Shown here in pieces: positions 18,682 through 28,080 of a stretch of DNA of 45,773 nucleotides (the first letter of the stretch is position 1; every line of letters starts with the position of its first letter). The stretch is taken from the NCBI RefSeq assembly GCF_016107575.1, contig NZ_JABAST010000025.1:1-45773 (forward strand). The letters run 5' to 3'. The DNA is from Psychrobacter faecalis. GTDB taxonomy: Bacteria > Pseudomonadota > Gammaproteobacteria > Pseudomonadales > Moraxellaceae. The notes beneath the pieces were generated by a model. It ran no database searches. It was not told where the DNA came from and saw only the letters and a program-made list of their open reading frames with translations. Position numbers and translations under genes: made by a program.

Positions 18682-18820
18682 CTTATGAAACGATAAAACA
18701 GTCTTACACGACTTCACTGTTGTTCGATATTGAGTATGTTATTTTTGATGCATCACTGATTGATAAATCATGTCGCTTATCAATCGCTCCAATATTGGAC
18801 TCAAGGAAGAGGTAACGATT

Positions 18821-20338
18821 ATGTCTACGACTCAAAACGCTACGGTAGAGAGCAATATCCGTCCAGAGTATGACGATGAAATTCAAAAAATCGCCGACTA
18901 TGTGCTCAATTACTCTATCGATAACGACTCGCCCAATAGTGCCGATGCTTGGAATACGGCTCGCCACTGTCTGATGGACACCCTAGGCTGCGGACTGCTG
19001 GCACTGCGTTTTCCTGAATGTACCAAACACCTCGGACCCGATTGCGCCGATCAAATCACTCCTAACGGCGCGCGCGTGCCTGGTACGCCTCATAGACTCG
19101 ACCCCATTAAAGCCGCTTTTGATATTGGCTGTATGGTGCGCTGGCTTGATTATAATGATACGTGGCTTGCGGCCGAATGGGGCCATCCCTCAGATAACTT
19201 AGGCGGAATTTTAGCAGTGGCGGACTATATCAGTCAGCAAAACGTCAGCCATAATAAAGACCCACACACCATGCGCGACGTATTAGAAGCGATGATTATG
19301 GCGCATGAGATTCAAGGCGTGCTTGCTTTAGACAATTCATTTAACCGTGTCGGGCTTGACCATGTGTTCCTCGTCAAACTCGCCTCAACGGCGGTGGTCG
19401 CCAAACTCTATAAATTACCACGCGAGCGTATCATGGCGGCGATCTCGCAAGCGATTGTCGATGGTCAAGCGCTGCGTACCTATCGTCATGCACCCAATGC
19501 TGGTAGCCGTAAATCATGGGCGGCAGGCGACGCCACCAGTCGTGCGGTACGCTTAGTCGATATCACTCGCCGCGGCGAGATGGGCATCCCGGGAGCTTTA
19601 ACCGCGCCGCAATGGGGCTTTTATGATGTGTTGTTTAGCCATACCAATAAAGACCTAGCACTCAAACCTGCAGGCGAGCGCCGTTTTACCTTTCAGCGCG
19701 AGTTTGGTAGCTATGTGATGGAAAACATCTTATTTAAGATAAGCTTTCCTGCCGAATTTCATGCCCAGACCGCTTGTGAAGCAGCGGTTATTTTGCATCC
19801 TATGGTTGATGATAGAATCGATGAGATTGAAAAAATCGTCCTGACCACGCATGATTCAGCCATTCGAATTATCTCCAAAGAAGGCGCACTTGCTAATCCT
19901 GCCGATCGTGATCATTGTTTGCAATATATGGTTGCGGTGCCTTTATTGACGGGTGACTTGATGGCAGAGAACTATGAAGATGATTATCACGAGCAGCATC
20001 ATATTTTGATTGATGGGCTGCGCCGTAAGATGGTGGTCGTCGAAGATGCCAATTATTCAAAAGATTATCACGACCCAAATAAACGCTCGATTGCCAATGC
20101 CATTCAGATATTCTTTAAAGATGGCAGCAGTACCGATAAAGTCGCTGTCAAATATCCTATTGGTCATAAGCGCCGCCGTGCCGAAGGCATCCCAGTACTC
20201 AAAGCAAAGTTTCGAGCAAGCTTGGCAACGCGCTTTATTGACAGTCGCTGCGCGGATATTTTTGCGCTATGTGATGATCAAAAGCGCTTAGAGCAAACCC
20301 CAGTCAATGAGTTTATGGATTTATTTGTCGCTAATTAA
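18821..20338 (+). CDS. prpD: 2-methylcitrate dehydratase PrpD
   Basis: MmgE/PrpD-family enzyme that dehydrates 2-methylcitrate to 2-methyl-cis-aconitate without an Fe/S cluster. I use the ATG at 18821 ([11 protein letters not shown]), which has AAGGAAGAGG upstream; the frame is open from 18770. At 505 residues it is close to the usual 480-490 plus a short N-terminal tail. Landmarks are [20 protein letters not shown] (near 48-67), [19 protein letters not shown] (near 108-126) and [17 protein letters not shown] (near 227). It is separated from prpF by two other genes. The genome therefore encodes both known routes for this step, AcnD+PrpF and PrpD. Confidence 0.94.
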   Translation: MSTTQNATVESNIRPEYDDEIQKIADYVLNYSIDNDSPNSADAWNTARHCLMDTLGCGLLALRFPECTKHLGPDCADQITPNGARVPGTPHRLDPIKAAFDIGCMVRWLDYNDTWLAAEWGHPSDNLGGILAVADYISQQNVSHNKDPHTMRDVLEAMIMAHEIQGVLALDNSFNRVGLDHVFLVKLASTAVVAKLYKLPRERIMAAISQAIVDGQALRTYRHAPNAGSRKSWAAGDATSRAVRLVDITRRGEMGIPGALTAPQWGFYDVLFSHTNKDLALKPAGERRFTFQREFGSYVMENILFKISFPAEFHAQTACEAAVILHPMVDDRIDEIEKIVLTTHDSAIRIISKEGALANPADRDHCLQYMVAVPLLTGDLMAENYEDDYHEQHHILIDGLRRKMVVVEDANYSKDYHDPNKRSIANAIQIFFKDGSSTDKVAVKYPIGHKRRRAEGIPVLKAKFRASLATRFIDSRCADIFALCDDQKRLEQTPVNEFMDLFVAN

Positions 20339-20401
20339 TGTTAAAGCGTATAAATAGTTCAGCGCGTTTTTGTTTTTATAAATTGGGTTTTTACCAATTT
20401 T

Positions 20402-21157
20402 TTACCAAGCTATCGACTCACCTGCCCAATCGACAAAACAACCAGATTGGGCGGAAGTCATCCTATCAAGTACTTCTAGTAAACGCTCGGCGCTATAAGC
20501 TGGCGAGAACAGCTTTTCGTCAGCCACATTGCCCTGAAAAGGCGATGATAACTGGGTATCGACGGTGCCTGGCTGCATGACGACCACGCAGACATCCTTT
20601 AGCGACCGACTCCATTCAATGCTCAAATTTTTTATACCCATATTTAGTGCCGCTTTACTCATACGGTAGCTGTACCAACCGCCAAGCTGATTGTCGCTAA
20701 TACTACCAACCCGAGCCGATATGGTCGCAAAAATCGCCGGCTTATCCGCATTGCGCTCGGCTTTAGCCAGTAGTGGCTTGATATGCTTGGCAATCAGCAG
20801 GCTGGCTAAGGCGTTAATCTGCATATTCTGTAAAAAGAAGTCCGTCTCCAATTGTCGTAGCGCTTTTTCTGGTTGATTATGCGGCGTATGCAATAGACCC
20901 ACACAATTAATCACCCAACCAATATGAGTAGTTTGCTGCTTAATATCAGCAATGGCTTGCTCGATACTTTTCTCATCGCTGACATCCATCGGTAACCAAT
21001 ACAAATTATCGGCCGCAAAATTAGGCTGATTTGTATGATAAGTGGCAAATATTTTTCCACTGCTTTTATTATTAGCACTCATCTCTATCAGCTGTTTAAC
21101 CATCGCTTTGCCGATACCACCGCTAGCGCCAATGATTAAATAGTTTTTTTGATTCAC
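20402..21157 (-). CDS. Short-chain dehydrogenase/reductase (CsgA/C-factor-like)
   Basis: I place the start at the GTG at 21157, because AAGGAG stands 7 bases before it; an in-frame ATG at 21199 would add an unlikely 14 residues. The product has about 251 residues. Rossmann motif GASGGIGKAMVKQL (near 8-21) binds NAD(P), and the catalytic Tyr/Lys are in YSYRMSKAALNM (near 160-171). The sequence INCVGLLHTP (near 85) replaces the more usual NAG motif, as in the C-factor-like branch. Substrate unknown. It converges on prpD, and no clear terminator lies in the 63-base gap. Confidence 0.85.
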   Translation of the reverse strand: MNQKNYLIIGASGGIGKAMVKQLIEMSANNKSSGKIFATYHTNQPNFAADNLYWLPMDVSDEKSIEQAIADIKQQTTHIGWVINCVGLLHTPHNQPEKALRQLETDFFLQNMQINALASLLIAKHIKPLLAKAERNADKPAIFATISARVGSISDNQLGGWYSYRMSKAALNMGIKNLSIEWSRSLKDVCVVVMQPGTVDTQLSSPFQGNVADEKLFSPAYSAERLLEVLDRMTSAQSGCFVDWAGESIAW

Positions 21158-21393
21158 AAAGCACTCCTTATTATCATATATATGCATTCTTGCATTCATT
21201 TTGGCGTATTTACTTTACATTTACTATGCTAAAACGCTAAGAATAATAGAAGTTATCGCTATTCTATATAGGCTACAATAATCACTGACGGGTAAATACT
21301 CGACATCTATCAATTGAGATGTCTAACTGCCGTTAACCTTTAATCTTAACCTTTTAAATTTAACCAACGCCTTTATACGGATGTCATCGCCCT

Positions 21394-22791
21394 ATGCTAT
21401 CGCCCCAAGACCAATTGACTGAGCTGGTACGAACGCTTGAGACGCAGCAGCATGTCTTTGCCACTGACCCGCTACTTATCACAGAAAAGCTGCAAAGTGA
21501 GGATGGGAAGCCCATTCAAAAGTTGCATCGCCGCGCCTCGCGTATCGATAGTAACGGTGCGCTGGCACGTGTGCTTGGTAAAATTGATGGGCGCATCAAA
21601 GGTATTATGCTGGTTATGAGTGTGCTGTGGTGCATTTCGGGGTTTTTGGGGCTGTTTACCTTGCTGCAGACCAATGTGGTGAACTTCTTTTATGTGCTGG
21701 TTTGTCTGCTTGGGTTTCATACCATCATGCTCTTAGGCTGGCTAGTCATGACTTTGATTAATCAAGGTAAGCAGTCGTCAAATTGGTTTGCCAGTTTTGT
21801 GAGTCCAAGTTATCTGATACGCGGTAAGGACGATGTCACCAAAGCGGCGGTTGATTTGTACGAGCGTCAATTACAACACAGCGGTATGCGTTGGTATCTG
21901 GGGCGCTTTAGCCATCAATTGTGGCTCGCTACCTTGACTGGTATGCTGCTTGCGATCATATTTTTGTTGATTGTGCGCCAGTATAGCTTTAGTTGGGAGT
22001 CGACATTACTCTCTGATCAGGCGCTGATCACTTTGACTCAAATACTCGGCTGGTTACCAAGCAAAGTTGGATTTACCGTGCCGGACAGTGCTGCTATCGT
22101 GCAGAGTCGTTTGGTGACGGATGCCATGCCATTATCGATGGCGCGGCAATGGGCAGGCTTATTGGTCGGTAGCTTGCTGATGTACGGCATTGTACCAAGG
22201 GCGATTGCTTGGACATTTTGCGCCTTGATGTTCCGCCGTAAAAAAATGCGTTTGGATATCAAGCAGCCGTATTATCAAAAGATTCTAAACTTTTGGCAGC
22301 GTCATGTGGTCGATGAAGATGATTTTAAGGCAGCGCCCGCTCCTGTCGCGCCAAAAGCGACAGTCAGTACTGGTAAAAAACTGGTTGCTCTACTTGAATA
22401 CCCATCACAGCAGGATCATTGGTGGCAATCAGGACTGAATGCCGACATAAGTAGCCATAGTAATAGTAACATTAGCAATGTCGAGAACTTCGGTATTGTT
22501 GACGACCGTGATGATATGGAGCGCTTAACGACTTATTTGGACAGCCATCCGGTTCAAGTGCTACTAGGTATACATAGCAAGGCTTTACCTGACCGAGGTA
22601 CACTGCGTAAACTTGATCGTATTGCCGAACATGCCGCAGACGGCCTTATTGTACAACTACTCAGTGATGCCAACACCGCTAACACCAACGAGCAAGAGCA
22701 AGACTTAGAAATCCAAAGCGCAGAAAATCAGGACGTTCGTTATCAGCAGTGGCAGACCGCCCTTGCTGCTCGGAAAATTGGCTTGGTTTAG
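21394..22791 (+). CDS. DUF2868-type membrane protein
   Basis: A 465-residue protein with four to five hydrophobic segments: near 70-90 (IMLVMSVLWCISGFLGLFTL), 100-125, 175-200 (LWLATLTGMLLAIIFLLIV) and 250-285. A cytoplasmic C-terminal half contains a WWQSGLNADISS-like low-complexity part and GIHSKALPDRGTLRKLDRI. The pattern, and the GTPase gene 55 bases downstream, match the DUF2868/DUF3482 gene pair seen in several proteobacteria. The function of that pair is not known to me. The two are presumably one operon and one complex, with this protein as the membrane partner. The start at 21394 has no strong ribosome-binding site. Confidence 0.7.
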   Translation: MLSPQDQLTELVRTLETQQHVFATDPLLITEKLQSEDGKPIQKLHRRASRIDSNGALARVLGKIDGRIKGIMLVMSVLWCISGFLGLFTLLQTNVVNFFYVLVCLLGFHTIMLLGWLVMTLINQGKQSSNWFASFVSPSYLIRGKDDVTKAAVDLYERQLQHSGMRWYLGRFSHQLWLATLTGMLLAIIFLLIVRQYSFSWESTLLSDQALITLTQILGWLPSKVGFTVPDSAAIVQSRLVTDAMPLSMARQWAGLLVGSLLMYGIVPRAIAWTFCALMFRRKKMRLDIKQPYYQKILNFWQRHVVDEDDFKAAPAPVAPKATVSTGKKLVALLEYPSQQDHWWQSGLNADISSHSNSNISNVENFGIVDDRDDMERLTTYLDSHPVQVLLGIHSKALPDRGTLRKLDRIAEHAADGLIVQLLSDANTANTNEQEQDLEIQSAENQDVRYQQWQTALAARKIGLV

Positions 22792-22846
22792 CTTGGCTAC
22801 GTCCTGTTATATCAATACTCAATAATATTAATAATAAGATTCTATT

Positions 22847-24532
22847 ATGAACAATGACAATAATAATCAAAGCAACCATCAAGATAATGCCAAAGCTGTC
22901 GGCCTGTTCGCCGATAAAGCCTATGAGCCCGTACGCGACTCAGAAGCTGATTTGAAAAATGAAAATGTGAATGTTGATACAGAGCTATCGCTGGATAAAC
23001 CAGCGTCAGATGATCAAGCGCTATCGGTTAATACTGCCTTTAATAATAATGCCTCTAAAAAAACCATTGCCAGTGGCGAAGCGCTCAAATTAGCAGTCGT
23101 TGGTCATACCAATACAGGTAAAACGTCACTACTGCGCACGTTACTACGCGATGTTTATTTTGGGGAAGTGAAAAACGAAGCAGCAACCACCCGCCATGTC
23201 GAGCAAGCAAAATTGACCGACAGCCAAACGGGCGAAGTATTGGTGGTGCTTTATGACACACCGGGTTTAGAAGATGCTTCAGGATTAATGGATTGGCTAG
23301 AAGACAATACTGCCAGTCGCCGTGATGGTATTGAGCGCTTGCAGCAGTTTTTAGCAGCCGACATTGCTCAAGGCGGCGATGCGCTAACTAGCAATGGTAG
23401 CAATGAGGACTATAGCCAAGAAGCCAAAGTAATTCGGCAGCTGCTGGCAAGTGATATGGCTATTTATGTTGTCGATGCGCGTGAGCCGGTACTCGGTAAG
23501 TATAAAGATGAGCTGGCTATTTTATCTTGGGCGGCGATACCGGTTATGCCGGTATTTAACTTTACTGACAGTCAAGATGCCAATATCGACGCATGGCAGA
23601 CGATGCTGGCAAGACGTAATTTGCACATCTCAACGCGCTTTGATTCCGTGGCTTTCGAATTTAAAGATGAGATGCGCTTATGGCAAAATCTTGCCATCAT
23701 GCTCACCCATTCTGAGATGCTTAAGCAACTCATGGTACGCCGTACGGAGGACTGGGCACAGCTCTATGAGGAGGCCAATATCATCATTGCCGATTTTTTA
23801 TTAAATGTTGCCTCCTTTGTGCGTGAAATTAGTGAAGATGATGATCCAATGCCCGTACTTGCGCAAATGCAAGAAGCGGTCAGGCAGAGTGAACGGGCAA
23901 TGCAAAATAGCCTGCTTAACTTATATAAATTTTATGATAACGCCGTGGCAGCAACGCCGCTTGAGTTACAAGCCTATCAGCAAGACCCGTTTGACCCTGA
24001 ACTGCTCAAAAGCTATGGTATTCGCACGACATCGGGTGCAGCAGCGGGCGCATTATTAGGTTTGGGCATTGATGCGGCGGCACTCGGTACAACGTTAGGT
24101 TTGGGCGCTGCCATCGGTGGTATCGCAGGCGGGCTATTATCCAATACCAGTAGCATCGCTGATAAAATCACTGGCGTAAAGCGCTTATATATCGACCCTG
24201 CCACCCTAACCTTACTCGCCACGCGAGCGATAGATTTGCTCACCGCACTGCGTCATCGTGGTCATGCAGCAACCGATGCCACCCAACTGATATATAGCGG
24301 CGCAAAAAACGATGCTGATATCTCAAATAACGACAACCTAAGTAACGATAATGAAGAAAGTGTCGTGACGCCGTGGCCGCCACATAAATTACCCAGTGAG
24401 CTTAAAAAAGCTCGCGGCAAACCGCAATGGTCATCACTTAGTAGCGGTAAATCTGAACAGGCTCAGCTACTACGTGCAGATATGGCGTGGTCACTGGCAA
24501 GTAAATTACAGTTATATAAGCCTGAGCGTTAA
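22847..24532 (+). CDS. GTPase with DUF3482-like membrane-active C-terminal part
   Basis: 561 residues. An acidic low-complexity N-terminus (1-75) is followed by a TRAFAC GTPase domain: P-loop VVGHTNTGKTSLLRTLLRD (G1, near 84-102), a Thr-Thr switch ATTRHVE, and G3 VVLYDTPGLEDASG (near 133-146). A G4-like FNFTDSQ lies near 240. After a helical stretch comes a Gly/Ala-rich hydrophobic segment, AAAGALLGLGIDAAALGTTL and the following GLGAAIGGIAGG (near 396-430), with GxxxG repeats suggesting insertion into or packing at the membrane. It pairs with the DUF2868-like gene upstream. The C-terminal basic tail has LPSELKKARGKPQW. A GTP-driven membrane process is plausible, but no role is established here. 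Confidence 0.75.
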   Translation: MNNDNNNQSNHQDNAKAVGLFADKAYEPVRDSEADLKNENVNVDTELSLDKPASDDQALSVNTAFNNNASKKTIASGEALKLAVVGHTNTGKTSLLRTLLRDVYFGEVKNEAATTRHVEQAKLTDSQTGEVLVVLYDTPGLEDASGLMDWLEDNTASRRDGIERLQQFLAADIAQGGDALTSNGSNEDYSQEAKVIRQLLASDMAIYVVDAREPVLGKYKDELAILSWAAIPVMPVFNFTDSQDANIDAWQTMLARRNLHISTRFDSVAFEFKDEMRLWQNLAIMLTHSEMLKQLMVRRTEDWAQLYEEANIIIADFLLNVASFVREISEDDDPMPVLAQMQEAVRQSERAMQNSLLNLYKFYDNAVAATPLELQAYQQDPFDPELLKSYGIRTTSGAAAGALLGLGIDAAALGTTLGLGAAIGGIAGGLLSNTSSIADKITGVKRLYIDPATLTLLATRAIDLLTALRHRGHAATDATQLIYSGAKNDADISNNDNLSNDNEESVVTPWPPHKLPSELKKARGKPQWSSLSSGKSEQAQLLRADMAWSLASKLQLYKPER

Positions 24533-24585
24533 GTGTTAACCGTCGCTTTCTTTTATTTTTCAAACATATGGCTTTCAAGCGACCT

Positions 24586-25629
24586 TTACGATGGTGGGCG
24601 TAACAGCATACTTAATGCTTCAGTACCGCGTACGTCTGTTTGCTGCAAGTAGATTGGATACAGTGGATACTTGGAGAAACTGTTTTCAATATCCTGCAGC
24701 AAGCGCTGTTGCCTCTTGGCACGAAGAAGCCAAAATTCATCTGACTGCGTGGGTACTATCAGCTGATTGATAACTATCGCGGCTGGTGTGAGTTTACTCT
24801 CTTCCAATTGTTCGATAGCGCGTTTGGTTTCTGCCAGTGGTAGCACATCGGCAGTCATCACCAATACAATCGCTGTTTGGCTACGGTCATGAAGCAATAT
24901 CCCTGCTTGTCGAAACAGCTGTTTACGTTTTTCTAGTACGGCTACCGCTTGCTCCCAGCGGTCGGGCTTTTTTTGGGCAAACGGATTTGGCACATCTTTT
25001 TTATTGATGTCTTTTTGACTGCTCTTTTGATTGTGGCTGTCTAAATGGTTTGCGACTGAGCGTAATTTTGCCTGTCGGCGCTGCTGTGCTAGTAGCCCAT
25101 CTGTCCATGCGCCCATCATCTCTGGCAATACGAGTAAGCGCAACGTATGCCCAGTGGGCGCGGTATCAAATATGATATGTTCATACTTCTTATCAGAGTT
25201 GGCATCTGCGGCGCAGACGAGATGCTGACACATGGACTCGAGCATCGCTGCTTCTTGTGCACCGGGTGCTGATTTTGATAGCCTCAGATGCTCACGAATT
25301 TTGGGCATCATATCGGGATTGGCATAAGCACTGATGGTATGCTCAACTTGGGCAAAATGCGCATCGACGATGACGTCAGGATTTAGCTCGATAGCATCAA
25401 GATAAGGCGTTACCGCTGTTTTCTCGTTACTTAACCGCATATTAAGCACATCACCCAAGCTATGGGCCGGATCGGTTGAGATAATCAGTGTCTTTTGCTG
25501 CTGGCTTGCGTAATAGCTGGCAAGTGCGGCGGCAGTAGTGGTTTTTCCCACACCGCCCTTACCGCCGATAAATATAATCGGTTGTGCTTTTAGTTGTTCT
25601 ACTAATGTATGTAGAGGATGTAATGCCAT
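24586..25629 (-). CDS. ArsA/GET3-like ATPase
   Basis: A 347-residue single-domain ATPase of the ArsA family. The deviant Walker A FIGGKGGVGKTTTAAALASY lies near residues 20-39, ISTDPAHSLGDVLN (switch I region) near 50-63, and the HIIFDTAPTGHTLRLLVLP block near 155-173. The MEMBR-type paired cysteines of bacterial arsenite ArsA are not obvious, and no ArsB, ArsR or ArsD gene is near. An arsenic role is therefore not supported. The small Cys-Cys-ending protein encoded just upstream (52-base gap) is the likely partner. GET3-like client handling is one possibility. Confidence 0.8.
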   Translation of the reverse strand: MALHPLHTLVEQLKAQPIIFIGGKGGVGKTTTAAALASYYASQQQKTLIISTDPAHSLGDVLNMRLSNEKTAVTPYLDAIELNPDVIVDAHFAQVEHTISAYANPDMMPKIREHLRLSKSAPGAQEAAMLESMCQHLVCAADANSDKKYEHIIFDTAPTGHTLRLLVLPEMMGAWTDGLLAQQRRQAKLRSVANHLDSHNQKSSQKDINKKDVPNPFAQKKPDRWEQAVAVLEKRKQLFRQAGILLHDRSQTAIVLVMTADVLPLAETKRAIEQLEESKLTPAAIVINQLIVPTQSDEFWLLRAKRQQRLLQDIENSFSKYPLYPIYLQQTDVRGTEALSMLLRPPS

Positions 25630-25681
25630 ATTTTTATCTCATTTCTTATATTATTTTTATTTTTCAATCATAAATAAACGA

Positions 25682-25987
25682 TTAGCAGCAGCCAACATGG
25701 TCAAATGGGCATCTATCCATACCCATGCGCGTGTGCCATTCGTGAAAGTTTTCTAAAAATAACGGCTGTAACTCTAAGGTATAAAAGCTGGCAGGATTAT
25801 CAATGCCTAAGCTTTCAGCAAACATCAGCAGCATAAAAAAATCTTCTTCATCACGGGCAGCACGTGCCATCGTTTGGCGATAAGGCGCATGATAAAACTC
25901 ATTGAGTCCTGCCACAAACCGTTGCCACCATGGTTGGACGTTTTCAGCTGCTTCTATCTCGTTTGGTGCTTCTTTATTATTCATCAT
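25682..25987 (-). CDS. Small protein with C-terminal Cys-Cys (cory-CC-star type)
   Basis: 101 residues, AGGAG before the ATG at 25987 (or 25984). It is rich in Trp, Phe and Tyr, with FVAGLNEFYHAPYRQTMARA (near 26-45), EDFFMLLMFAESLGIDNPAS (near 48-67) and a terminal RCPFDHVGCC before the stop. The three cysteines at the extreme C-terminus suggest metal or thiol chemistry. I associate this pattern with a small family annotated as cory-CC-star proteins that neighbours ArsA-like ATPases; the name is from memory. Location just upstream of the ArsA-like gene fits a two-gene operon. Biochemical role unknown. Confidence 0.65.
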   Translation of the reverse strand: MMNNKEAPNEIEAAENVQPWWQRFVAGLNEFYHAPYRQTMARAARDEEDFFMLLMFAESLGIDNPASFYTLELQPLFLENFHEWHTRMGMDRCPFDHVGCC

Positions 25988-26031
25988 CTAACTCCTGATG
26001 TTTTGTTATGCTCTATCATGCCTAGTCGATA

Positions 26032-26065
26032 CAAAAAACGCCAGCAATTGCTGCTAGCGTTTTTG
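26032..26065 (-). terminator. Rho-independent terminator of the CstA-family gene
   Basis: AAAACGC...GCGTTTT arms around AGCA-attgc-TGCT. On the minus strand it ends GGCGTTTTTT and lies 30 bases after the stop codon at 26096. The A/T tails on both sides would let it work in either direction. Confidence 0.8.
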
Positions 26066-26095
26066 AGTTGATAAATATTTAATATGGTTTAGCGT

Positions 26096-27778
26096 TTAAA
26101 TGTCACCGCTTTTACCTTTGTGTATTGACCACTCTTTACGCAGTACTGACAGACTCTCAAACGTCACCAAAATCGTTGCGATCAAGATAATGATGTCCAT
26201 AATGATCAGTAGCCAATTGCCATCAGTGAAGAAGGTTTTTAGCTGAATTAATAGAGCAAAGACAGTCATAACTAATAAGAAAGTCAGTGGCCCCAAGGTG
26301 TACCAAACTGGCTTGCCCTTACGCAATAAAATAACCGTAACAATCATCAAGGTTAGGGCTGCCATCAGCTGATTGGTCGTACCAAATAATGGCCAAATAA
26401 TCATACCACCAGCACCATCGATACCGCCAGCGCCAAAGGCCAATAGCAAACAGCTACCGACGGCAAGCAGGGTTGCAACGAAGCCTTTGTTCAATACAGG
26501 CAAGTTATAAAACTCACCAAACTCTTGGAAAATATAACGTTGCAAACGAACACCCGTGTCCATCGTGGTACCAGCAAACAATGCTGCCATTACCGTAAGC
26601 ATCGTCTGTGATAGCACGATATCGATACCGACACCAGCGTTTAGAATGGTTGCACCGCCATCAATAAACGCGCCAATAGAGCCGTCGCCAAATTTTTGAT
26701 AAACCGCTTGCCAGTCTCCAAGGGTCGCAAAACCTGCCGTGGCTGCCAAAATCGCGCCAAGTGCTAGCATACCTTCGCCCAGCGCCCCAAAGTAACCAAC
26801 AAAACGTGCGTCTTCTTCTTTGTCAATCTGCTTAGAGGTCGTCCCTGTCGCCACCAATCCGTGAAATCCTGAGATTGCACCGCAAGCAATGGTCACAAAC
26901 AACAATGGCATGAGTGATGGTGTGCCAGCTGGCAGCGCTGTGTTTACTGCTGGCGCGACAATATTTGGCGTACCAATGAAAATCGCGGCGTACAATAGAA
27001 TCAAGCCAACGAACAACTGCAAGCCATTGATATAATCGCGCGGTTGCAGCAGCATCCAGACAGGCAACAATGATGCAATTGCCGCATAAGTAAACAAAAT
27101 GAGAATCCAAACCGCATTATCAGGCAAGCCAAAGACCGTTTCAGGCAACACAATTGGGAACATAGGGCCAAGATAGATCAGACCGTATAAAGCAGTGACG
27201 CCAATGATAGAGACCCAAATCAGATTCATCTTGTAGCGATAGATACACTGACCGATGATAAAGGCCACAACCAATGCGCCCCAAACAGGCAATACAGCAG
27301 ATGGCGTTTTGATCATCATATTGGCGATAGCCACACCAAACACCGCATTGACCATCAATAGTAATAAGAAAATAACCACCATCATCAAGCTACGGACACG
27401 GGTTCCCATGACCGTACCAGCAATAGAGCCAATCGACTGACCTCGATTGCGCATACTTGCCCAAATGGCCGACATATCATGCACACCCGCCATAAAAATA
27501 GTACCGAGCACCACCCAAATGATGGCTGGTACCCAACCCCAAATCACGGCAATGGCAGGACCAATGATCGGCGCCGCTCCAGCGACTGAGGTGAAATGAT
27601 GTCCCCATAGTACATATTTATTTGTGGGGACGTAATCAATCCCATCTTTCATTGTGTGTGCTGGCGTGGGACGGCTGTTATCCAATGCCAAAATTTTAGT
27701 GGCAATAAATTTTGAGTAAAATAGGTAGCCGCAAAGCATGGCAGCTACACCGAATAAAAGTACAATAGCACTATTCAT
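26096..27778 (-). CDS. cstA: CstA-family carbon-starvation transporter (probable pyruvate/peptide carrier)
   Basis: A polytopic inner-membrane protein of 560 residues with about 15 hydrophobic segments. It contains the CstA core: YVLWGHHFTSVAGAAPIIGP (near 54-73), the IWGWVPAIIWVVLGTIFMAG block (near 78-97), SGFHGLVATGTTSKQ (near 300-314), and GGIDGAGGMIIWPLFGTTNQ (near 453-472). E. coli CstA (701) and BtsT (716) are longer at the C-terminus. They carry peptides and pyruvate, and which applies here is unsettled. Pyruvate is made by PrpB, but there is no operon link. Transcribed alone, with a terminator downstream and about 300 bases upstream. Confidence 0.88.
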   Translation of the reverse strand: MNSAIVLLFGVAAMLCGYLFYSKFIATKILALDNSRPTPAHTMKDGIDYVPTNKYVLWGHHFTSVAGAAPIIGPAIAVIWGWVPAIIWVVLGTIFMAGVHDMSAIWASMRNRGQSIGSIAGTVMGTRVRSLMMVVIFLLLLMVNAVFGVAIANMMIKTPSAVLPVWGALVVAFIIGQCIYRYKMNLIWVSIIGVTALYGLIYLGPMFPIVLPETVFGLPDNAVWILILFTYAAIASLLPVWMLLQPRDYINGLQLFVGLILLYAAIFIGTPNIVAPAVNTALPAGTPSLMPLLFVTIACGAISGFHGLVATGTTSKQIDKEEDARFVGYFGALGEGMLALGAILAATAGFATLGDWQAVYQKFGDGSIGAFIDGGATILNAGVGIDIVLSQTMLTVMAALFAGTTMDTGVRLQRYIFQEFGEFYNLPVLNKGFVATLLAVGSCLLLAFGAGGIDGAGGMIIWPLFGTTNQLMAALTLMIVTVILLRKGKPVWYTLGPLTFLLVMTVFALLIQLKTFFTDGNWLLIIMDIIILIATILVTFESLSVLRKEWSIHKGKSGDI

Positions 27779-28080
27779 CTCATCTCTCCCTAGACAGGTA
27801 GTAGGTAGTCTTATAAGTTCAAGCTTTTTAAATCAAAATATGAAAAATATGCTAAATTAGTGTGCAGTGAGTGACTCCTCTCACCTGTCATCGGATAAAT
27901 CGTCGGAATCTTGCGAGACTAGTATTCATCAGTAAAATCTGGAACTTTACTATTCAGGCACATCGCTAATTAGCATATATTGTGGTGAGCCTTTGCCAAA
28001 AATTCTGGTTAAATGGTAACCGATTTCACGATAAATGTAACGTTCATAAGGCATGAAAAATAACAAATAAAGGAAGCATA
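27779..28080. other. Divergent promoter region of cstA and the gene at 28081
   Basis: No gene seen. It contains AT-rich promoter-like sequence for both directions, and AAAGGAAG directly before the rightward gene. No operator could be named. Confidence 0.4.

Noticed and set aside
18770..18820. PrpD starting at the ATG at 18770
   Set aside because: The 17 extra residues are not PrpD-like, and a strong AAGGAAGAGG site precedes the ATG at 18821.
24586..25629. Arsenite resistance function for the ArsA-like ATPase
   Set aside because: No arsB, arsR, arsD or arsC nearby and no clear arsenite-binding cysteine pattern.
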